Below are positions 1-11,233 of a stretch of 64,000 nt of DNA, one piece after another. The first letter of the stretch is position 1. Every line of letters starts with the position of its first letter. Where the stretch lies: the NCBI GenBank assembly GCA_022822785.1, contig JAJEAL010000091.1, positions 1-64,000 of the forward strand, read 5' to 3'. Origin of the DNA: Candidatus Poribacteria bacterium. GTDB taxonomy: Bacteria; Poribacteria; WGA-4E; PCPOR2b. The notes below the pieces were generated by a model that did no database searches, had not been told where the DNA came from, and worked only from the letters and a program-made list of their open reading frames with translations. Position numbers and translations under genes: made by a program.

Positions 1-2
1 AA

Positions 3-65
3 CAGGCTACGGAAGCGTTGGCGGGGGTAGAGTCGGCACCTGAAGATGAAGAGGCTGCAGATTAA
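3..65 (+). CDS. C-terminal end of an unidentified protein with acidic tail (partial)
   Basis: The frame beginning at base 3 is open from the left edge to a TAA at 63-65 and encodes about 20 residues rich in Glu, Asp and Ala, ending in EDEEAAD. Acidic, Ala-rich tails occur in several ribosomal and translation proteins, but nothing here identifies the family. The stop codon lies one base before a MITE-like element, so the present C-terminus may be native or may have been set by the insertion. The call rests only on the open frame and its composition. Confidence 0.35.
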   Translation, partial: QATEALAGVESAPEDEEAAD

Positions 66-66
66 T

Positions 67-183
67 TATGGTGAACCTTACAATTAATGAGACACTCCAC
101 ACGGGTGCGGTTGGAAACCGCACCTACCGGGTACGAAAATCTACCAGGGCCGAAAGGGTCTACTTATTTTTTGATTCACCATA
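67..183. mobile_element. MITE-like element, family 1, complete copy
   Basis: A 117-bp element bounded by TATGGTGAA on the left and its exact reverse complement TTCACCATA on the right. The outermost TA on each side may be a duplicated TA target, as left by IS630/Tc1-mariner transposases. The interior contains a hairpin with arms GTGCGGTT and AACCGCAC at about 108-126. It has no coding capacity. Related ends occur at 22943-23067, 52659-52732 and 63879-63901. It lies between the left-edge gene and the 3' end of tgt. Confidence 0.65.
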
Positions 184-204
184 AAAAAGATAAAAGTCAT
201 TGTA

Positions 205-1886
<1,682 letters not shown>

Positions 1887-2065
1887 AGTACGAGGAAAAT
1901 TCAAGATGGGTCTTGGATACGTGAATCCGTTTTAGACAACAAGGAAGGAGCGGAAGCAAGGTAAAATACCTCCCTTCCCCGCCACATTTGAAATTACGCC
2001 CCGCGATGAAATCCCATGTGCCATGTAAGTATATCTACCCGGTTTTAATCTTATTTTTCGACTTT

Positions 2066-2494
2066 CTACTTCCCGGCACCTGCTCCGGTGTCATTTGACG
2101 TGTCAGATGTGGACGAATCAGCACCAGCTGTATCATCAGTACCAACCGCTTCTGAACCTGCGGGAGGTTCCGCTGTTTCATCTGAAGGGGCAATTGTGCT
2201 TTCGGTTTGTGCTGCTCCCTCTTGAAGCGGTTTTAATTCACCGCCTGTTTCACCGTAGAACCGCATCAGAAACAGTGCCATTATCATGAATCCGATAGCG
2301 AGCCACGTGGTCGCTTTGGAAAGGAAGGTTGCAGCACCTTGTCCACCCAAAACGGATTGCATGCTGCCGCCTGCTCCACCAAATGCACTTGATGACAGCC
2401 CTTCTCCTTTGCTATCCTGCAATAGAATAATAACGGGTAACAAGATGCAGGCCGGTATAAAAAGTACAAGAACAAAGCCAACGATGATTCCCAT
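2066..2494 (-). CDS. secG: preprotein translocase subunit SecG
   Basis: Accessory inner-membrane subunit of the SecYEG channel. The 142 residues contain an N-terminal hydrophobic helix, the conserved loop LLQDSKGEGLSSSAFGG and a second helix around residues 60-80 ending LMRFYG, matching the SecG two-helix hairpin. After that is a Thr/Ser/Asp/Ala-rich acidic tail of about 60 residues, longer than in typical SecG (75-110 residues) and probably disordered. A GTGAGGAACC ribosome site precedes the ATG at 2494. It follows tpiA by 28 bp and is probably cotranscribed with gap-tpiA, an order (gap, tpiA, secG) common in bacteria. Confidence 0.93.
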   Translation of the reverse strand: MGIIVGFVLVLFIPACILLPVIILLQDSKGEGLSSSAFGGAGGSMQSVLGGQGAATFLSKATTWLAIGFMIMALFLMRFYGETGGELKPLQEGAAQTESTIAPSDETAEPPAGSEAVGTDDTAGADSSTSDTSNDTGAGAGK

Positions 2495-2522
2495 AATGGT
2501 TCCTCACTTTCATATTAATTGT

Positions 2523-3302
2523 TTATGTTTTGTCCGTTGAATAGGTATTGTGCACTGCTGTGGCAATTTGGGCAAACGATTCCGCTTCCCAGCTCGCAGT
2601 GCCGACCAATGCGCCATCTACATCGGGCTGCATAATTAAGGCAGCAGCGTTGTCCGGCTTAACACTTCCACCGTACTGAATCCGAACCTGCGTTGCCACA
2701 TCAGCCGAGTAGATGTCTGATAGGACAGATCTGATAAGCGCGTGGACCTCTTGAGCTTGGTCTGGGGTCGCATTACGGCCTGTCCCGATTGCCCAGACAG
2801 GTTCATAGGCGATTACTGTCGAGGGAATCTGATCCGCGGATACCCCGGCAATCCCGTTAAGAACATGGTCTTTGATCACCGCGTCCGTTTTGTCGGTCTC
2901 CCGTTCCGCAAGGCTTTCGCCGACACAGATGATTGGTATCAACTCGTGCGTATGCGCTGCCTTCACCTTGCGGTTGACCTCTTCATCCGTTTCACCGAAA
3001 TACTGTCGGCGCTCCGAGTGGCCAATGATAACATAGTTGCAACCGACATCCTTGAGCATCCCCGGCGATATTTCCCCTGTGAACGCGCCACTGTCTTCCC
3101 AGAAAACGTCCTGTGCTGCGAGTTGAATATTCGCGTCTGCTAGTGCCTGCGCGACTGCGGAAAGTGCCGTGAAAACGGGGGCAACGACGATTTCGACATC
3201 GGCAATATCAACGACCAGCGACCGAAGCGACTTAACGAGCGTTATTGCTTCATTGATGGTGTTGTTAAGCTTCCAGTTGCCGACAATAATTGGTGTTCGC
3301 AT
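2523..3302 (-). CDS. tpiA: triosephosphate isomerase
   Basis: Interconverts dihydroxyacetone phosphate and glyceraldehyde 3-phosphate in glycolysis. The 259-residue protein has the substrate lysine in NWKLN (Lys11), the catalytic His in IIGHSERR, the catalytic Glu and hinge in AYEPVWAIGTG, and the phosphate loop YGGSVKP followed by DGALVGTAS. Length is standard for the family. An AGGAAACT ribosome site precedes the ATG at 3302. It lies 44 bp downstream of gap and 28 bp upstream of secG on the same strand, so one glycolytic operon is likely. Confidence 0.97.
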   Translation of the reverse strand: MRTPIIVGNWKLNNTINEAITLVKSLRSLVVDIADVEIVVAPVFTALSAVAQALADANIQLAAQDVFWEDSGAFTGEISPGMLKDVGCNYVIIGHSERRQYFGETDEEVNRKVKAAHTHELIPIICVGESLAERETDKTDAVIKDHVLNGIAGVSADQIPSTVIAYEPVWAIGTGRNATPDQAQEVHALIRSVLSDIYSADVATQVRIQYGGSVKPDNAAALIMQPDVDGALVGTASWEAESFAQIATAVHNTYSTDKT

Positions 3303-3346
3303 AGTTTCCTGAGAATTGTGGACAGATTGGAATCCGACTACGTTCC

Positions 3347-4351
<1,005 letters not shown>

Positions 4352-4529
4352 TCATCCTCCATCTGCTTAGCACAAGCCTAAAATTATTCCACACAAACCC
4401 TCCATTCGTCAAGGGACAAATTCCATCAATCTTTCTCATTTTACAAGTCATAGAACGGATTTTATCGCTGGTCGGACTTCTGAATCAAGCGCAGCAAGGC
4501 TTTTCTCCAATTATTACGTAAAAAAAGAC

Positions 4530-4559
4530 TTGCACGAAATACCAAATCTCGTTTATAAT
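4530..4559 (+). promoter_or_regulatory. sigma-70-type promoter for larA
   Basis: TTGCAC at 4530-4535 and TATAAT at 4554-4559 are separated by 18 bp. The predicted transcript start (about 4566) is too close to the ATG at 4580, which lacks a ribosome site, and this favours the ATG at 4625 as the true start of the downstream gene. Confidence 0.7.
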
Positions 4560-4624
4560 GTTATAACGATATAGTATACATGAAACTTTCTAACGCTGCA
4601 GCTAGCAAACTGAGGAAAATCCTA

Positions 4625-5899
4625 ATGCGAGTTGGCATGAAATATGGACGAAATCTGCTGGAAGTAGAAATCCCTGAACGGAATTTGGCAGGTGTGTTGA
4701 CGCTCCAGAAATCTGTCCCAATTGCGGATCCAGAGCGTGCAGTTTGGGACGTGCTCGCGTCGCCCATTAGCTCTGCACCGCTAGCCGCCTTGGCGAAAGA
4801 TCGGACCTCCGCCTGTGTTGTCATTTCGGATATAACACGTCCGGTTCCGAATAAGCTGATCCTGCCACCAATTCTACACACGCTAGAATCAAGCGGCATC
4901 CCGCGTGAAAAAATCACGATTCTCATTGCAACAGGTATTCATCGCCCCAATGAAGGGGAAGAACTTGAAGAAATGGTCGGCCCTGAGATTATGCGGAACT
5001 ATCGAATTGTCAACCATTTTTCACAGGAGATTGAGTCCCACAAATATCTCGGTTTAACACGAGGTGGTGCTCCGGTTTATATTGATAAAACCTATCTCGA
5101 ATCAGACTTGAAGGTTACGACTGCTCTGATTGAACCACATCTGATGGCAGGATATTCCGGAGGCCGCAAATCAATCTGTCCTGGACTCGCTTCAATCGAG
5201 ACGATGAAGGTTTTGCACGGTCCCCAAATACTTGAACATCCCAAAGCGTCGGTCGGTAACCTTGAAGACAACCCGCTTCACCTCGAAGCCACCGAGATTG
5301 CTTTAATGGCCGGTGTTGATTTTAACGTGAACGTTACCATTGATGAAAAGCGTCGGCTGACCGGTATATTTGCTGGCGATATTGTCGAATCTCATTTGGC
5401 AGGTGTCGGATTCGTTGAGAAACAGGTGAAGGTGACATTGCCCAAACCGGTGGACGCTGTCCTTGTGTCGAGTGCAGGTTATCCGCTCGATACCACGTTT
5501 TATCAGGCGGTCAAGGGGATGCTAGCAGCAGTGGAAATCGTTAAACCGAATGGGAGTATTGTCTTGGTCGCGGAATGTAGCGAGGGAATTGGGAGCGGAT
5601 CTTTCACAGAACTGATTTTGAAGACAAAAGACCTCGGTCAGTTTATTGACGATATTCACGACCCAACCAATTTTGTCATTGACCAGTGGCAGCTGGAGGA
5701 GTTGGCGAAAGCCGCGAAGAAAGCCGAAATCTACTGTTACGCTGATGGCATACCCTATGACCAACTGAAAGACCTGTTTGTGCATCCAATTCGAACGCCT
5801 GAAGAGGGGATTGAGCGCGTTATCGCTAAACATGGAGCAGATGCCCGAATTGCTGCACTTCCTGATGGTCCCTATGTGTTAGCAAAAATCGAAAATTAG
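4625..5899 (+). CDS. LarA-family nickel-pincer racemase (lactate racemase-like)
   Basis: Member of the DUF2088/LarA family, which racemises or epimerises 2-hydroxyacids using a nickel-pincer nucleotide. With the start at 4625 the protein has 424 residues. The motifs SDITRPVP, ATGIHRP and EPHLMAGYSGGRKSICPG are present. His106, His172, Lys182 and His198 fall at the same spacing as the catalytic and nickel-binding residues of Lactobacillus plantarum LarA (His108, His174, Lys184, His200). A GAGGA ribosome site at 4612-4616 supports this start over the upstream ATG at 4580. The cofactor genes larB, larC and larE are not in this window, so they must be elsewhere if the enzyme is active. The substrate cannot be told from sequence. 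Confidence 0.85.
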   Translation: MRVGMKYGRNLLEVEIPERNLAGVLTLQKSVPIADPERAVWDVLASPISSAPLAALAKDRTSACVVISDITRPVPNKLILPPILHTLESSGIPREKITILIATGIHRPNEGEELEEMVGPEIMRNYRIVNHFSQEIESHKYLGLTRGGAPVYIDKTYLESDLKVTTALIEPHLMAGYSGGRKSICPGLASIETMKVLHGPQILEHPKASVGNLEDNPLHLEATEIALMAGVDFNVNVTIDEKRRLTGIFAGDIVESHLAGVGFVEKQVKVTLPKPVDAVLVSSAGYPLDTTFYQAVKGMLAAVEIVKPNGSIVLVAECSEGIGSGSFTELILKTKDLGQFIDDIHDPTNFVIDQWQLEELAKAAKKAEIYCYADGIPYDQLKDLFVHPIRTPEEGIERVIAKHGADARIAALPDGPYVLAKIEN

Positions 5900-5933
5900 C
5901 TGCGATAAACACTTATTTCATAAGAGGGGTGAA

Positions 5934-6620
5934 ATGCAGAACGTATCACATCCAATCGTTGAACTCAAGGGATTCCGCGATGGGTTGCGCCTAATTATTG
6001 ACCCGGAAGCCTCGATGGAGGAAATAGAACAGGCAATTGTAGAACGGATGGCAAGCTTAGGAGATTCGTTGTCAGGCATAACTATGAATCTTGGTCTCGG
6101 CAGTCGATCGCTTGATGACGGCGAGTTGGTTCGTCTTAAAAGTTTACTGAACGAAAACTATGGGCTCGAAGTGAAACAGGTAATTGGCGATTCCTACGAC
6201 GAGCCGAAGAGCACAGAAGCTCCTCAGATTGCAGGAGTGCCTGCGCTTCATACGGCAGAGCGCGATTATAATCAATTTATTCCGGTGAACGAGGAAACGC
6301 GGTTTATTCGCCACACCCTGCGGTCTGGACAGGTTGAGCGCGCGTTAGAAGGGAATATGGTGGTTCTAGGCGATGTGAATCCGGGAGCAGAAGTAGTTGC
6401 CTCCGGCGATATTATTGTCCTTGGTGCGTTGCGTGGCGTTGCTCACGCTGGTGCGCTCGGCGATACATCATCAATAATTTTTGCCCTGAATCTATTACCG
6501 ACTCAGTTGAGGATTGGGCGTTTTATCACCCGCCCTCCCGCTGGGAAACAGTACCGGCACCATAAACCAGAAATTGCGCGCATCCTAGAAGACGCTATCG
6601 TCGTCGAAGAATTCGATTGA
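5934..6620 (+). CDS. minC: septum site-determining protein MinC
   Basis: Inhibitor of FtsZ assembly away from mid-cell. The 228 residues show an N-terminal domain (about 1-100), a short linker, and the right-handed beta-helical MinC_C domain with LRSGQVERALEGNMVVLGDVNPGAEVVASGDI, given here as linked short motifs LRSGQ, GNMVVLGDVN and GAEVVASGDIIVLG, then GALRG.AHAGA. A GAGGGGTGAA ribosome site precedes the ATG. It starts 34 bp after larA and is followed by minD and minE, but a 252-bp gap with its own promoter separates it from minD. Confidence 0.95.
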   Translation: MQNVSHPIVELKGFRDGLRLIIDPEASMEEIEQAIVERMASLGDSLSGITMNLGLGSRSLDDGELVRLKSLLNENYGLEVKQVIGDSYDEPKSTEAPQIAGVPALHTAERDYNQFIPVNEETRFIRHTLRSGQVERALEGNMVVLGDVNPGAEVVASGDIIVLGALRGVAHAGALGDTSSIIFALNLLPTQLRIGRFITRPPAGKQYRHHKPEIARILEDAIVVEEFD

Positions 6621-6647
6621 CTCGAATTAGGCTGAGAGGGGTACAAG

Positions 6648-6661
6648 GGAACCCGGGTTCC
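6648..6661. other. perfect 14-bp palindrome after minC
   Basis: GGAACCCGGGTTCC is self-complementary over its whole length and lies 28 bp after the minC stop. No T-run follows, so it is not a standard intrinsic terminator. It could be an operator or a weak transcript-end structure. Confidence 0.3.
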
Positions 6662-6679
6662 TATCGATGTCTTCACATT

Positions 6680-6706
6680 TTGTCAATTTCCGAATTGTAG
6701 TAAAAT
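6680..6706 (+). promoter_or_regulatory. possible sigma-70 promoter for minDE
   Basis: TTGTCA (6680-6685) is followed by TAAAAT (6701-6706) at 15 bp, or by AAATAT at 17 bp. The spacing is imperfect, but the region is AT-rich and sits in the 252-bp gap ahead of minD. The overlapping bases CACATTTTGTCA resemble one half-operator of the groESL upstream element (see 61980-62028). Confidence 0.35.
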
Positions 6707-6872
6707 ATTAGTGGGCCCCAATGTTTATTTTTAGCAATCCACACTTTTAACCGGATGATTAGAGGTGAATACTGCCTAAGCCAAAACATCCGTGGTCATG
6801 AGTGTTTGGACACAGCTATTAACCGGAATTGGTACGATACCAAAAATTTCGTGAAGGAAGGACAACGAAAAA

Positions 6873-7667
6873 ATGGGAAAGGTGATCGTCGTTACGTCTG
6901 GTAAGGGCGGGGTTGGTAAAAGTACTTCCACGGCGAATCTTGGAACGGCCCTTGCTGTGCTGGGCAAGAAGGTCGTTGTCGTTGACGCGGATGTCGGATT
7001 GAGAAATCTGGACGTGATTATGGGGTTGGAGAGTCGCGTTGTGTACACATCAATGGATGTCCTCGAAGGCAACTGTGAACTGGATAAGGCATTGGTCAAA
7101 GATCGGCGGACGAAAGATCTCTACCTGCTCGCAGCCTCACAGAAGAACAACAAGAGCGATATTCAACCGGAACAGATGAAGAAGCTCTGCCTCGAATTGA
7201 AGGAGGCGCACGACTACGTTCTGGTCGATTCGCCTGCTGGAATCGAGCAGGGGTTCCAAAATGCGGCAGCGGGTGCTGATGAGGCGCTTATCATAACAAC
7301 GCCAGAGGTCGCGGCGGTCAGAGATGCGGATCGAATCATCGGTTTGTTGCAGAACATGTCTATTAATGATCTTCACCTTGTCATCAATCGACTCTCACCG
7401 GAGATGGTTAAGACGGGGGATATGATGGAGCCGACGGATGTCATTGACATTCTGTCAATCGATCTGATCGGTGTCATCCCAGAGGATAGAGAAATTGTTA
7501 TTTCAACGAACCGAGGCATGCCGTCAACCTATAATCATAAGTCTGATGCCGGGCAAGCCTATAAACGTATCGCGCAACGACTTGAAGGGGAAGATGTTCC
7601 CATTCCAGAGTTTAAGTCGGTAGGTTTGCTCGGGACCTGGTTTGGCAAACTGTTCACGTGGGGATAA
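6873..7667 (+). CDS. minD: septum site-determining protein MinD
   Basis: Membrane-cycling ParA/MinD ATPase that recruits MinC. The deviant Walker A is GKGGVGKST (signature Lys11 and Lys16), followed by VVDADVGLRNLD and VLVDSPAG. The C-terminal residues VGLLGTWFGKLF form the expected amphipathic membrane-targeting helix. 264 residues is standard. A GAAGGAAGGACA ribosome site lies before the ATG. minE follows after 13 bp, so the two are cotranscribed. Confidence 0.97.
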   Translation: MGKVIVVTSGKGGVGKSTSTANLGTALAVLGKKVVVVDADVGLRNLDVIMGLESRVVYTSMDVLEGNCELDKALVKDRRTKDLYLLAASQKNNKSDIQPEQMKKLCLELKEAHDYVLVDSPAGIEQGFQNAAAGADEALIITTPEVAAVRDADRIIGLLQNMSINDLHLVINRLSPEMVKTGDMMEPTDVIDILSIDLIGVIPEDREIVISTNRGMPSTYNHKSDAGQAYKRIAQRLEGEDVPIPEFKSVGLLGTWFGKLFTWG

Positions 7668-7680
7668 AAGGAGAAAACAG

Positions 7681-7956
7681 ATGTTCAAACGGTTAATGCA
7701 GTTACTGAATCGGGAACAGAAGAGCAAAAGTGTTGCGAAAAGCCGGCTACAACTCATCCTCGTTCAGGATCGAACCGGTATTGACGAAGAGATTATGGAA
7801 AGCTTGCAAGCGGAGCTCACGGAAGTTCTGTCGAAGTATTTTATACTTGAACGAGAACAGGTCGAGATGGAGCTTGAGCGGGAACAGGACTCAATGGCAC
7901 TCGTTGCAAATATTCCGGTACTCGGGACAAAGGTCCGTCATCCTATCGAAGCGTAA
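7681..7956 (+). CDS. minE: cell division topological specificity factor MinE
   Basis: Stimulates the MinD ATPase and confines MinCD to the poles. The 91-residue protein begins with the amphipathic segment FKRLMQLLNR, then the MinD-binding region KSRLQLILVQDRTGI, then the dimerising topological-specificity domain ending ANIPVLGTKVRHPIEA. A strong AAAGGAGAA ribosome site 7 bases ahead fixes the start at 7681; longer upstream versions of the frame overlap minD and are not needed. It converges on the HAD gene at 7980. Confidence 0.95.
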   Translation: MFKRLMQLLNREQKSKSVAKSRLQLILVQDRTGIDEEIMESLQAELTEVLSKYFILEREQVEMELEREQDSMALVANIPVLGTKVRHPIEA

Positions 7957-7979
7957 GGCGATGCGGCCTTAATCCATCT

Positions 7980-8783
7980 TCAAAGCAGCAAACTCTCAAC
8001 CGCTAGAGCGACACCATCGTTGTGGTTGGTATCCGTCGTGTAATCCGCGATAGCCTTAATTTCATCGACGGAGTTTCCCATCGCGACCCGGAACCCGGCA
8101 GCTTGCATCATGCTTTCATCGTTGTATCCATCGCCAAAGGCAACGATTAAATCGCTTGGGATGTCGAGTCGGGCAGCGAGCGCTTGTAACGCTCGTCCTT
8201 TGGATACCTGTGGATTCATAAATTCGATATATTCAACTTGGGTCCGCGTGACATATAACCGCTCGCCAAACTCGGCGCCGCATTCGGTGAGGAGTACCTC
8301 GATTTTTTCAGGTGTGTTCAAAATCTGCATCTTTGTCGGTTCCTGCCCATCCAACTTGCGGAGATCGCCGAGTGCTGTCGCCGCAACTCCTGTCCGTTCC
8401 TCGTATAATTTACTCCACTGATTGTGTTCTTTGATGAATAATTGATCATTCAAACAGAAGTTAAGGTGGAGTTCCTTCCGATCGCCGTATGCAATCAACG
8501 CCATCGCGTCCGCTGCCGGGATAGGGGTATGATGAATGACCTCCCCGGTGCGAGGGTGTTTGACCATCCCACCGTTGTATGAAATTATCGGGTTTTCTAA
8601 CCCAATCCGATTACTAACCGGCAAGATGGCTCGATGCATCCTTCCTGAAGCGAGCACCACTACAACGCCTTGCGCCGATAATTTCTGAAGCGCTTCACAG
8701 TTTCGATCTGTCACAACGTGCTCATCATTCAGCAGCGTTCCATCTAGATCGAACGCCGCCATACGGCACGACACTTTTGCCAT
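7980..8783 (-). CDS. Cof-type HAD-superfamily phosphatase
   Basis: Likely a cytoplasmic phosphatase of sugar phosphates or a similar small phosphoester. Motif I is AFDLDGTLLN with the nucleophilic Asp near residue 12, motif II is the VVLASGR segment, and motif IV is VAFGDGYNDESMM. The 267 residues include the C2-type cap domain typical of the Cof family. An AAAAGGAG ribosome site precedes the ATG at 8783. The substrate cannot be predicted. It is head-to-tail with the YkgJ-like gene, 40 bp downstream of that gene's start region. Confidence 0.9.
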   Translation of the reverse strand: MAKVSCRMAAFDLDGTLLNDEHVVTDRNCEALQKLSAQGVVVVLASGRMHRAILPVSNRIGLENPIISYNGGMVKHPRTGEVIHHTPIPAADAMALIAYGDRKELHLNFCLNDQLFIKEHNQWSKLYEERTGVAATALGDLRKLDGQEPTKMQILNTPEKIEVLLTECGAEFGERLYVTRTQVEYIEFMNPQVSKGRALQALAARLDIPSDLIVAFGDGYNDESMMQAAGFRVAMGNSVDEIKAIADYTTDTNHNDGVALAVESLLL

Positions 8784-8823
8784 ATTCTTCTCCTTTTCTA
8801 GCCCGATTTTCCCTCCGGCTAAT

Positions 8824-9378
8824 TCAACATCTGTTTTTTATTCGTGCTAAGGTCAGCTTTTCTAGCGTACGGACAATTACCACCGTTTCCTGGTAGGGTC
8901 CGATAAGTTGCCAATTTGCAGCAACGGTTTCAACGGCAGAATCCGTTTCCAGATAGTCCACCATGTAGTCGATATAGCGCTGGAAGGCGCCCGTCTGCAT
9001 TTCTGTCTCACCGTAAGGACAGATCATGTCAACGCCGAGGACAACCTGCGTTCGATCTTGATTGTACATCAGAGCGAAAGGGTAAATCTGGCAATCCAGT
9101 GGACGAATCGGGTAGATTGTGCACTCACTTGTTTCGGGATTGAAACAAGGGCAGATATACATATCGCCACGCGGTATCAATTTAGCTTGTGCACTTTTTC
9201 CATCTGTGGTGGACTGAAAGTGATTCGGGTTCACTCCCGTCGCAATTGCTCGTTTCATTTCAGTTTGTGTGAAGATAGGTGCGAGGAAGCTGTCCGGTTC
9301 GAGGAATCGGCAGCAAACGTCGCATGAAAAGCAGACCTTGCTGGGTACGATTTGGTCTAGTTGGATTAATTGGTTCAT
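8824..9378 (-). CDS. YkgJ-family cysteine-cluster protein
   Basis: A 184-residue protein with the N-terminal cluster CFSCDVCCRF (Cys16, 19, 22, 23) and a second cluster CPCF..ETSECTIYPIRPLDCQIYPF. This matches the zinc- or iron-chelating YkgJ/UPF0153 family, whose role is not established. An AAGGGGAA ribosome site precedes the ATG at 9378. It is next to, and probably cotranscribed with, the M23 peptidase gene upstream (34-bp gap). Confidence 0.85.
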   Translation of the reverse strand: MNQLIQLDQIVPSKVCFSCDVCCRFLEPDSFLAPIFTQTEMKRAIATGVNPNHFQSTTDGKSAQAKLIPRGDMYICPCFNPETSECTIYPIRPLDCQIYPFALMYNQDRTQVVLGVDMICPYGETEMQTGAFQRYIDYMVDYLETDSAVETVAANWQLIGPYQETVVIVRTLEKLTLARIKNRC

Positions 9379-9412
9379 CTGTGTTTCCCCTTCAGCACAG
9401 GTAACTGCCGCC

Positions 9413-10621
9413 TCACGGGGACGAAAAATCTCGTTCCGTCCATTCTTCTGGGGCGACCGCTACCCCCTTGACGACCATACCCCAATGCAGATGCGAACCT
9501 GTGGCTTGACCGGTGGCTCCCATCAATCCGATCTGTTGTCCCTTTTCAACCCGTTCTCCGGCTTTCACATGAATCTCGCTGAGATGATTGTAACTGGTCG
9601 AGATACCTTGTCCATGATTGAGAATTACCGCGTTTCCATAAATATGCAGCCTGTCAGCGAGGGTGACGATTCCACGGTTTGACGCATAGATAGGTGTGCC
9701 TACCACATTTGCGATGTCTGTGCCGTAGTGATGCCGGCGGACGCCGGTGCTATATTCGCGGTACTTCCCGAAAGGCGAAGTTAGTCTCCCTTCTGTGGGA
9801 CGAATGAACCTCCCTTCCCAAAGCTGCTTGGCTTCCTCATTCGCTTTTGCGTAAGCTGCCCCTCTTTTGGCGTTATCCTCCCGGCCTTTGGACCTATCCA
9901 TCATGATCTGTTGTTTTTGGGGCGAGAGCACAATGTAGCCACCACGTGCGAATTTTGTTTTATTGACTTCCACCTGAAAGGTATGTTCCGTTTCATTGCC
10001 AGCCAGATCGATAGCGTTCACGGTGAGTGGGTAGTTCTTAACGGTAGATGTTACACCAACACCGAGAAAACTCCGGTACAGATTCTCGGAGCTGGTTGGA
10101 TAGAGGGTGGCCGACTTATCAAAAAGTTTTCCCTCAATTGCCGCGAGTGGTTCGTCCGCTTGAAGGAAGAGCGTGAGTGTTCTGCCTTGTCCGACACGGA
10201 GGATTTCCGGGGGAATATGCAACTTCGGAGGGGTGTTGTCGATGTAAAATGGAAGCGTGTAGTGCTTCTGATTTTTGTACAAAGACCTATCCGTTGCCGT
10301 GACGGAAACCTTGTGGGGCCCATCAGCGAATTCGGTTGTCTGGAGCACCCAAAAGGTGGACTCCGTTGGGGTGCTGTTCAAAGGGATTGGAGGGGTGTCG
10401 TCAATCTGCACGGTCAATGACCCCAAACCGGGCTTTTCGTCCAAAGCGGCAATCGTGAGCGTCAGAGAACCGCGATACTGTTTTGCCTTCTCCAAACCAC
10501 TGACTGTGAGGGTAGGTGGTATAGTATCAAACAGGTTAGGAACCACGTAGAGCCCAAGTCCTATCAGCGGAATGATGACGAGCAGAGGAATCAGGATAGG
10601 GGCTTTTCCGAGCGATTTCAT
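9413..10621 (-). CDS. M23 (LytM-type) metallopeptidase, membrane-anchored
   Basis: Probably a peptidoglycan endopeptidase or an inactive activator of one, acting outside the inner membrane. Residues about 8-30 form one hydrophobic segment (signal anchor). Residues about 35-225 are beta-rich repeats resembling Ig-like folds. The C-terminal LytM domain has HHYGTDIANVVGTPIYA (zinc His and Asp), YGNAVILNHG, and HLHWGM with the two His residues of the active site. All expected metal ligands are visible, so catalysis is plausible. It follows rdgB by only 6 bp on the same strand. Confidence 0.92.
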   Translation of the reverse strand: MKSLGKAPILIPLLVIIPLIGLGLYVVPNLFDTIPPTLTVSGLEKAKQYRGSLTLTIAALDEKPGLGSLTVQIDDTPPIPLNSTPTESTFWVLQTTEFADGPHKVSVTATDRSLYKNQKHYTLPFYIDNTPPKLHIPPEILRVGQGRTLTLFLQADEPLAAIEGKLFDKSATLYPTSSENLYRSFLGVGVTSTVKNYPLTVNAIDLAGNETEHTFQVEVNKTKFARGGYIVLSPQKQQIMMDRSKGREDNAKRGAAYAKANEEAKQLWEGRFIRPTEGRLTSPFGKYREYSTGVRRHHYGTDIANVVGTPIYASNRGIVTLADRLHIYGNAVILNHGQGISTSYNHLSEIHVKAGERVEKGQQIGLMGATGQATGSHLHWGMVVKGVAVAPEEWTERDFSSP

Positions 10622-10627
10622 AAGGGG

Positions 10628-11233
10628 TTAGCGCTTGTCAGGGGATATCTCACTTAATAATTTTTTTGTTCTGTCCAGTGCTTTTGCGCGGTGACTAATC
10701 TGATTCTTAATCTCGTCACCCAACTCCGCAAAGGTTTTGTCATAGCCGGTGGGGAGAAAAACTGGATCATATCCAAAACCGCCCGCCCCACGCGGCATGT
10801 GGCTAATCCGACCTTCGCAGGCGCCACGGACAACCCGCACCTGATCTACAGACTTAGCGATGGCTACAGCACAGATGAAACGCCCCCCCCGCTGATTGTC
10901 AGGAACGTTCCGCAGTGCTTCAAGCAACTTAACAATGCGATCTTGGTCTGAAGCGTTTTCACCGGCATAGCGTGCAGAATGGACGCCGGGTGCGCCGTCA
11001 AGCGCATCCACCTCCAAACCGGAGTCATCCGCGATGGTTAAATGTCCGGTGTATTCGGCGAGCACGGTGGCTTTCTTGATGGCGTTCTCCTCATACGTTT
11101 TGCCATCTTCGACTACCTCCGGTGCGTCCGGATAGTTGGAAAGCGACAATAGGTCGATCCTATTCTTGGCGTGAAGGATTTCACCGATTTCGCGGACTTT
11201 GCCTTGATTCCGAGTCGCCAGTACTAATTTCAT
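10628..11233 (-). CDS. rdgB: XTP/dITP pyrophosphatase (RdgB/HAM1)
   Basis: Removes non-canonical purine triphosphates (ITP, dITP, XTP). The first residues [16 protein letters not shown] contain the nucleotide-binding T/SxN..K motif. [26 protein letters not shown] is the central family signature (present as [13 protein letters not shown] and [10 protein letters not shown]), and SHRAKAL is near the end. The ATG at 11233 is preferred over an in-frame TTG at 11245. The start lies inside the 3' end of rph, giving a 53-base overlap that suggests translational coupling. Confidence 0.95.
   Translation of the reverse strand: MKLVLATRNQGKVREIGEILHAKNRIDLLSLSNYPDAPEVVEDGKTYEENAIKKATVLAEYTGHLTIADDSGLEVDALDGAPGVHSARYAGENASDQDRIVKLLEALRNVPDNQRGGRFICAVAIAKSVDQVRVVRGACEGRISHMPRGAGGFGYDPVFLPTGYDKTFAELGDEIKNQISHRAKALDRTKKLLSEISPDKR

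Noticed and set aside
4580-4624. N-terminal extension of the LarA-like protein from the ATG at 4580
   Set aside because: No ribosome site, only about 14 bases from the predicted transcript start, and the residue spacing of the family fits the ATG at 4625.
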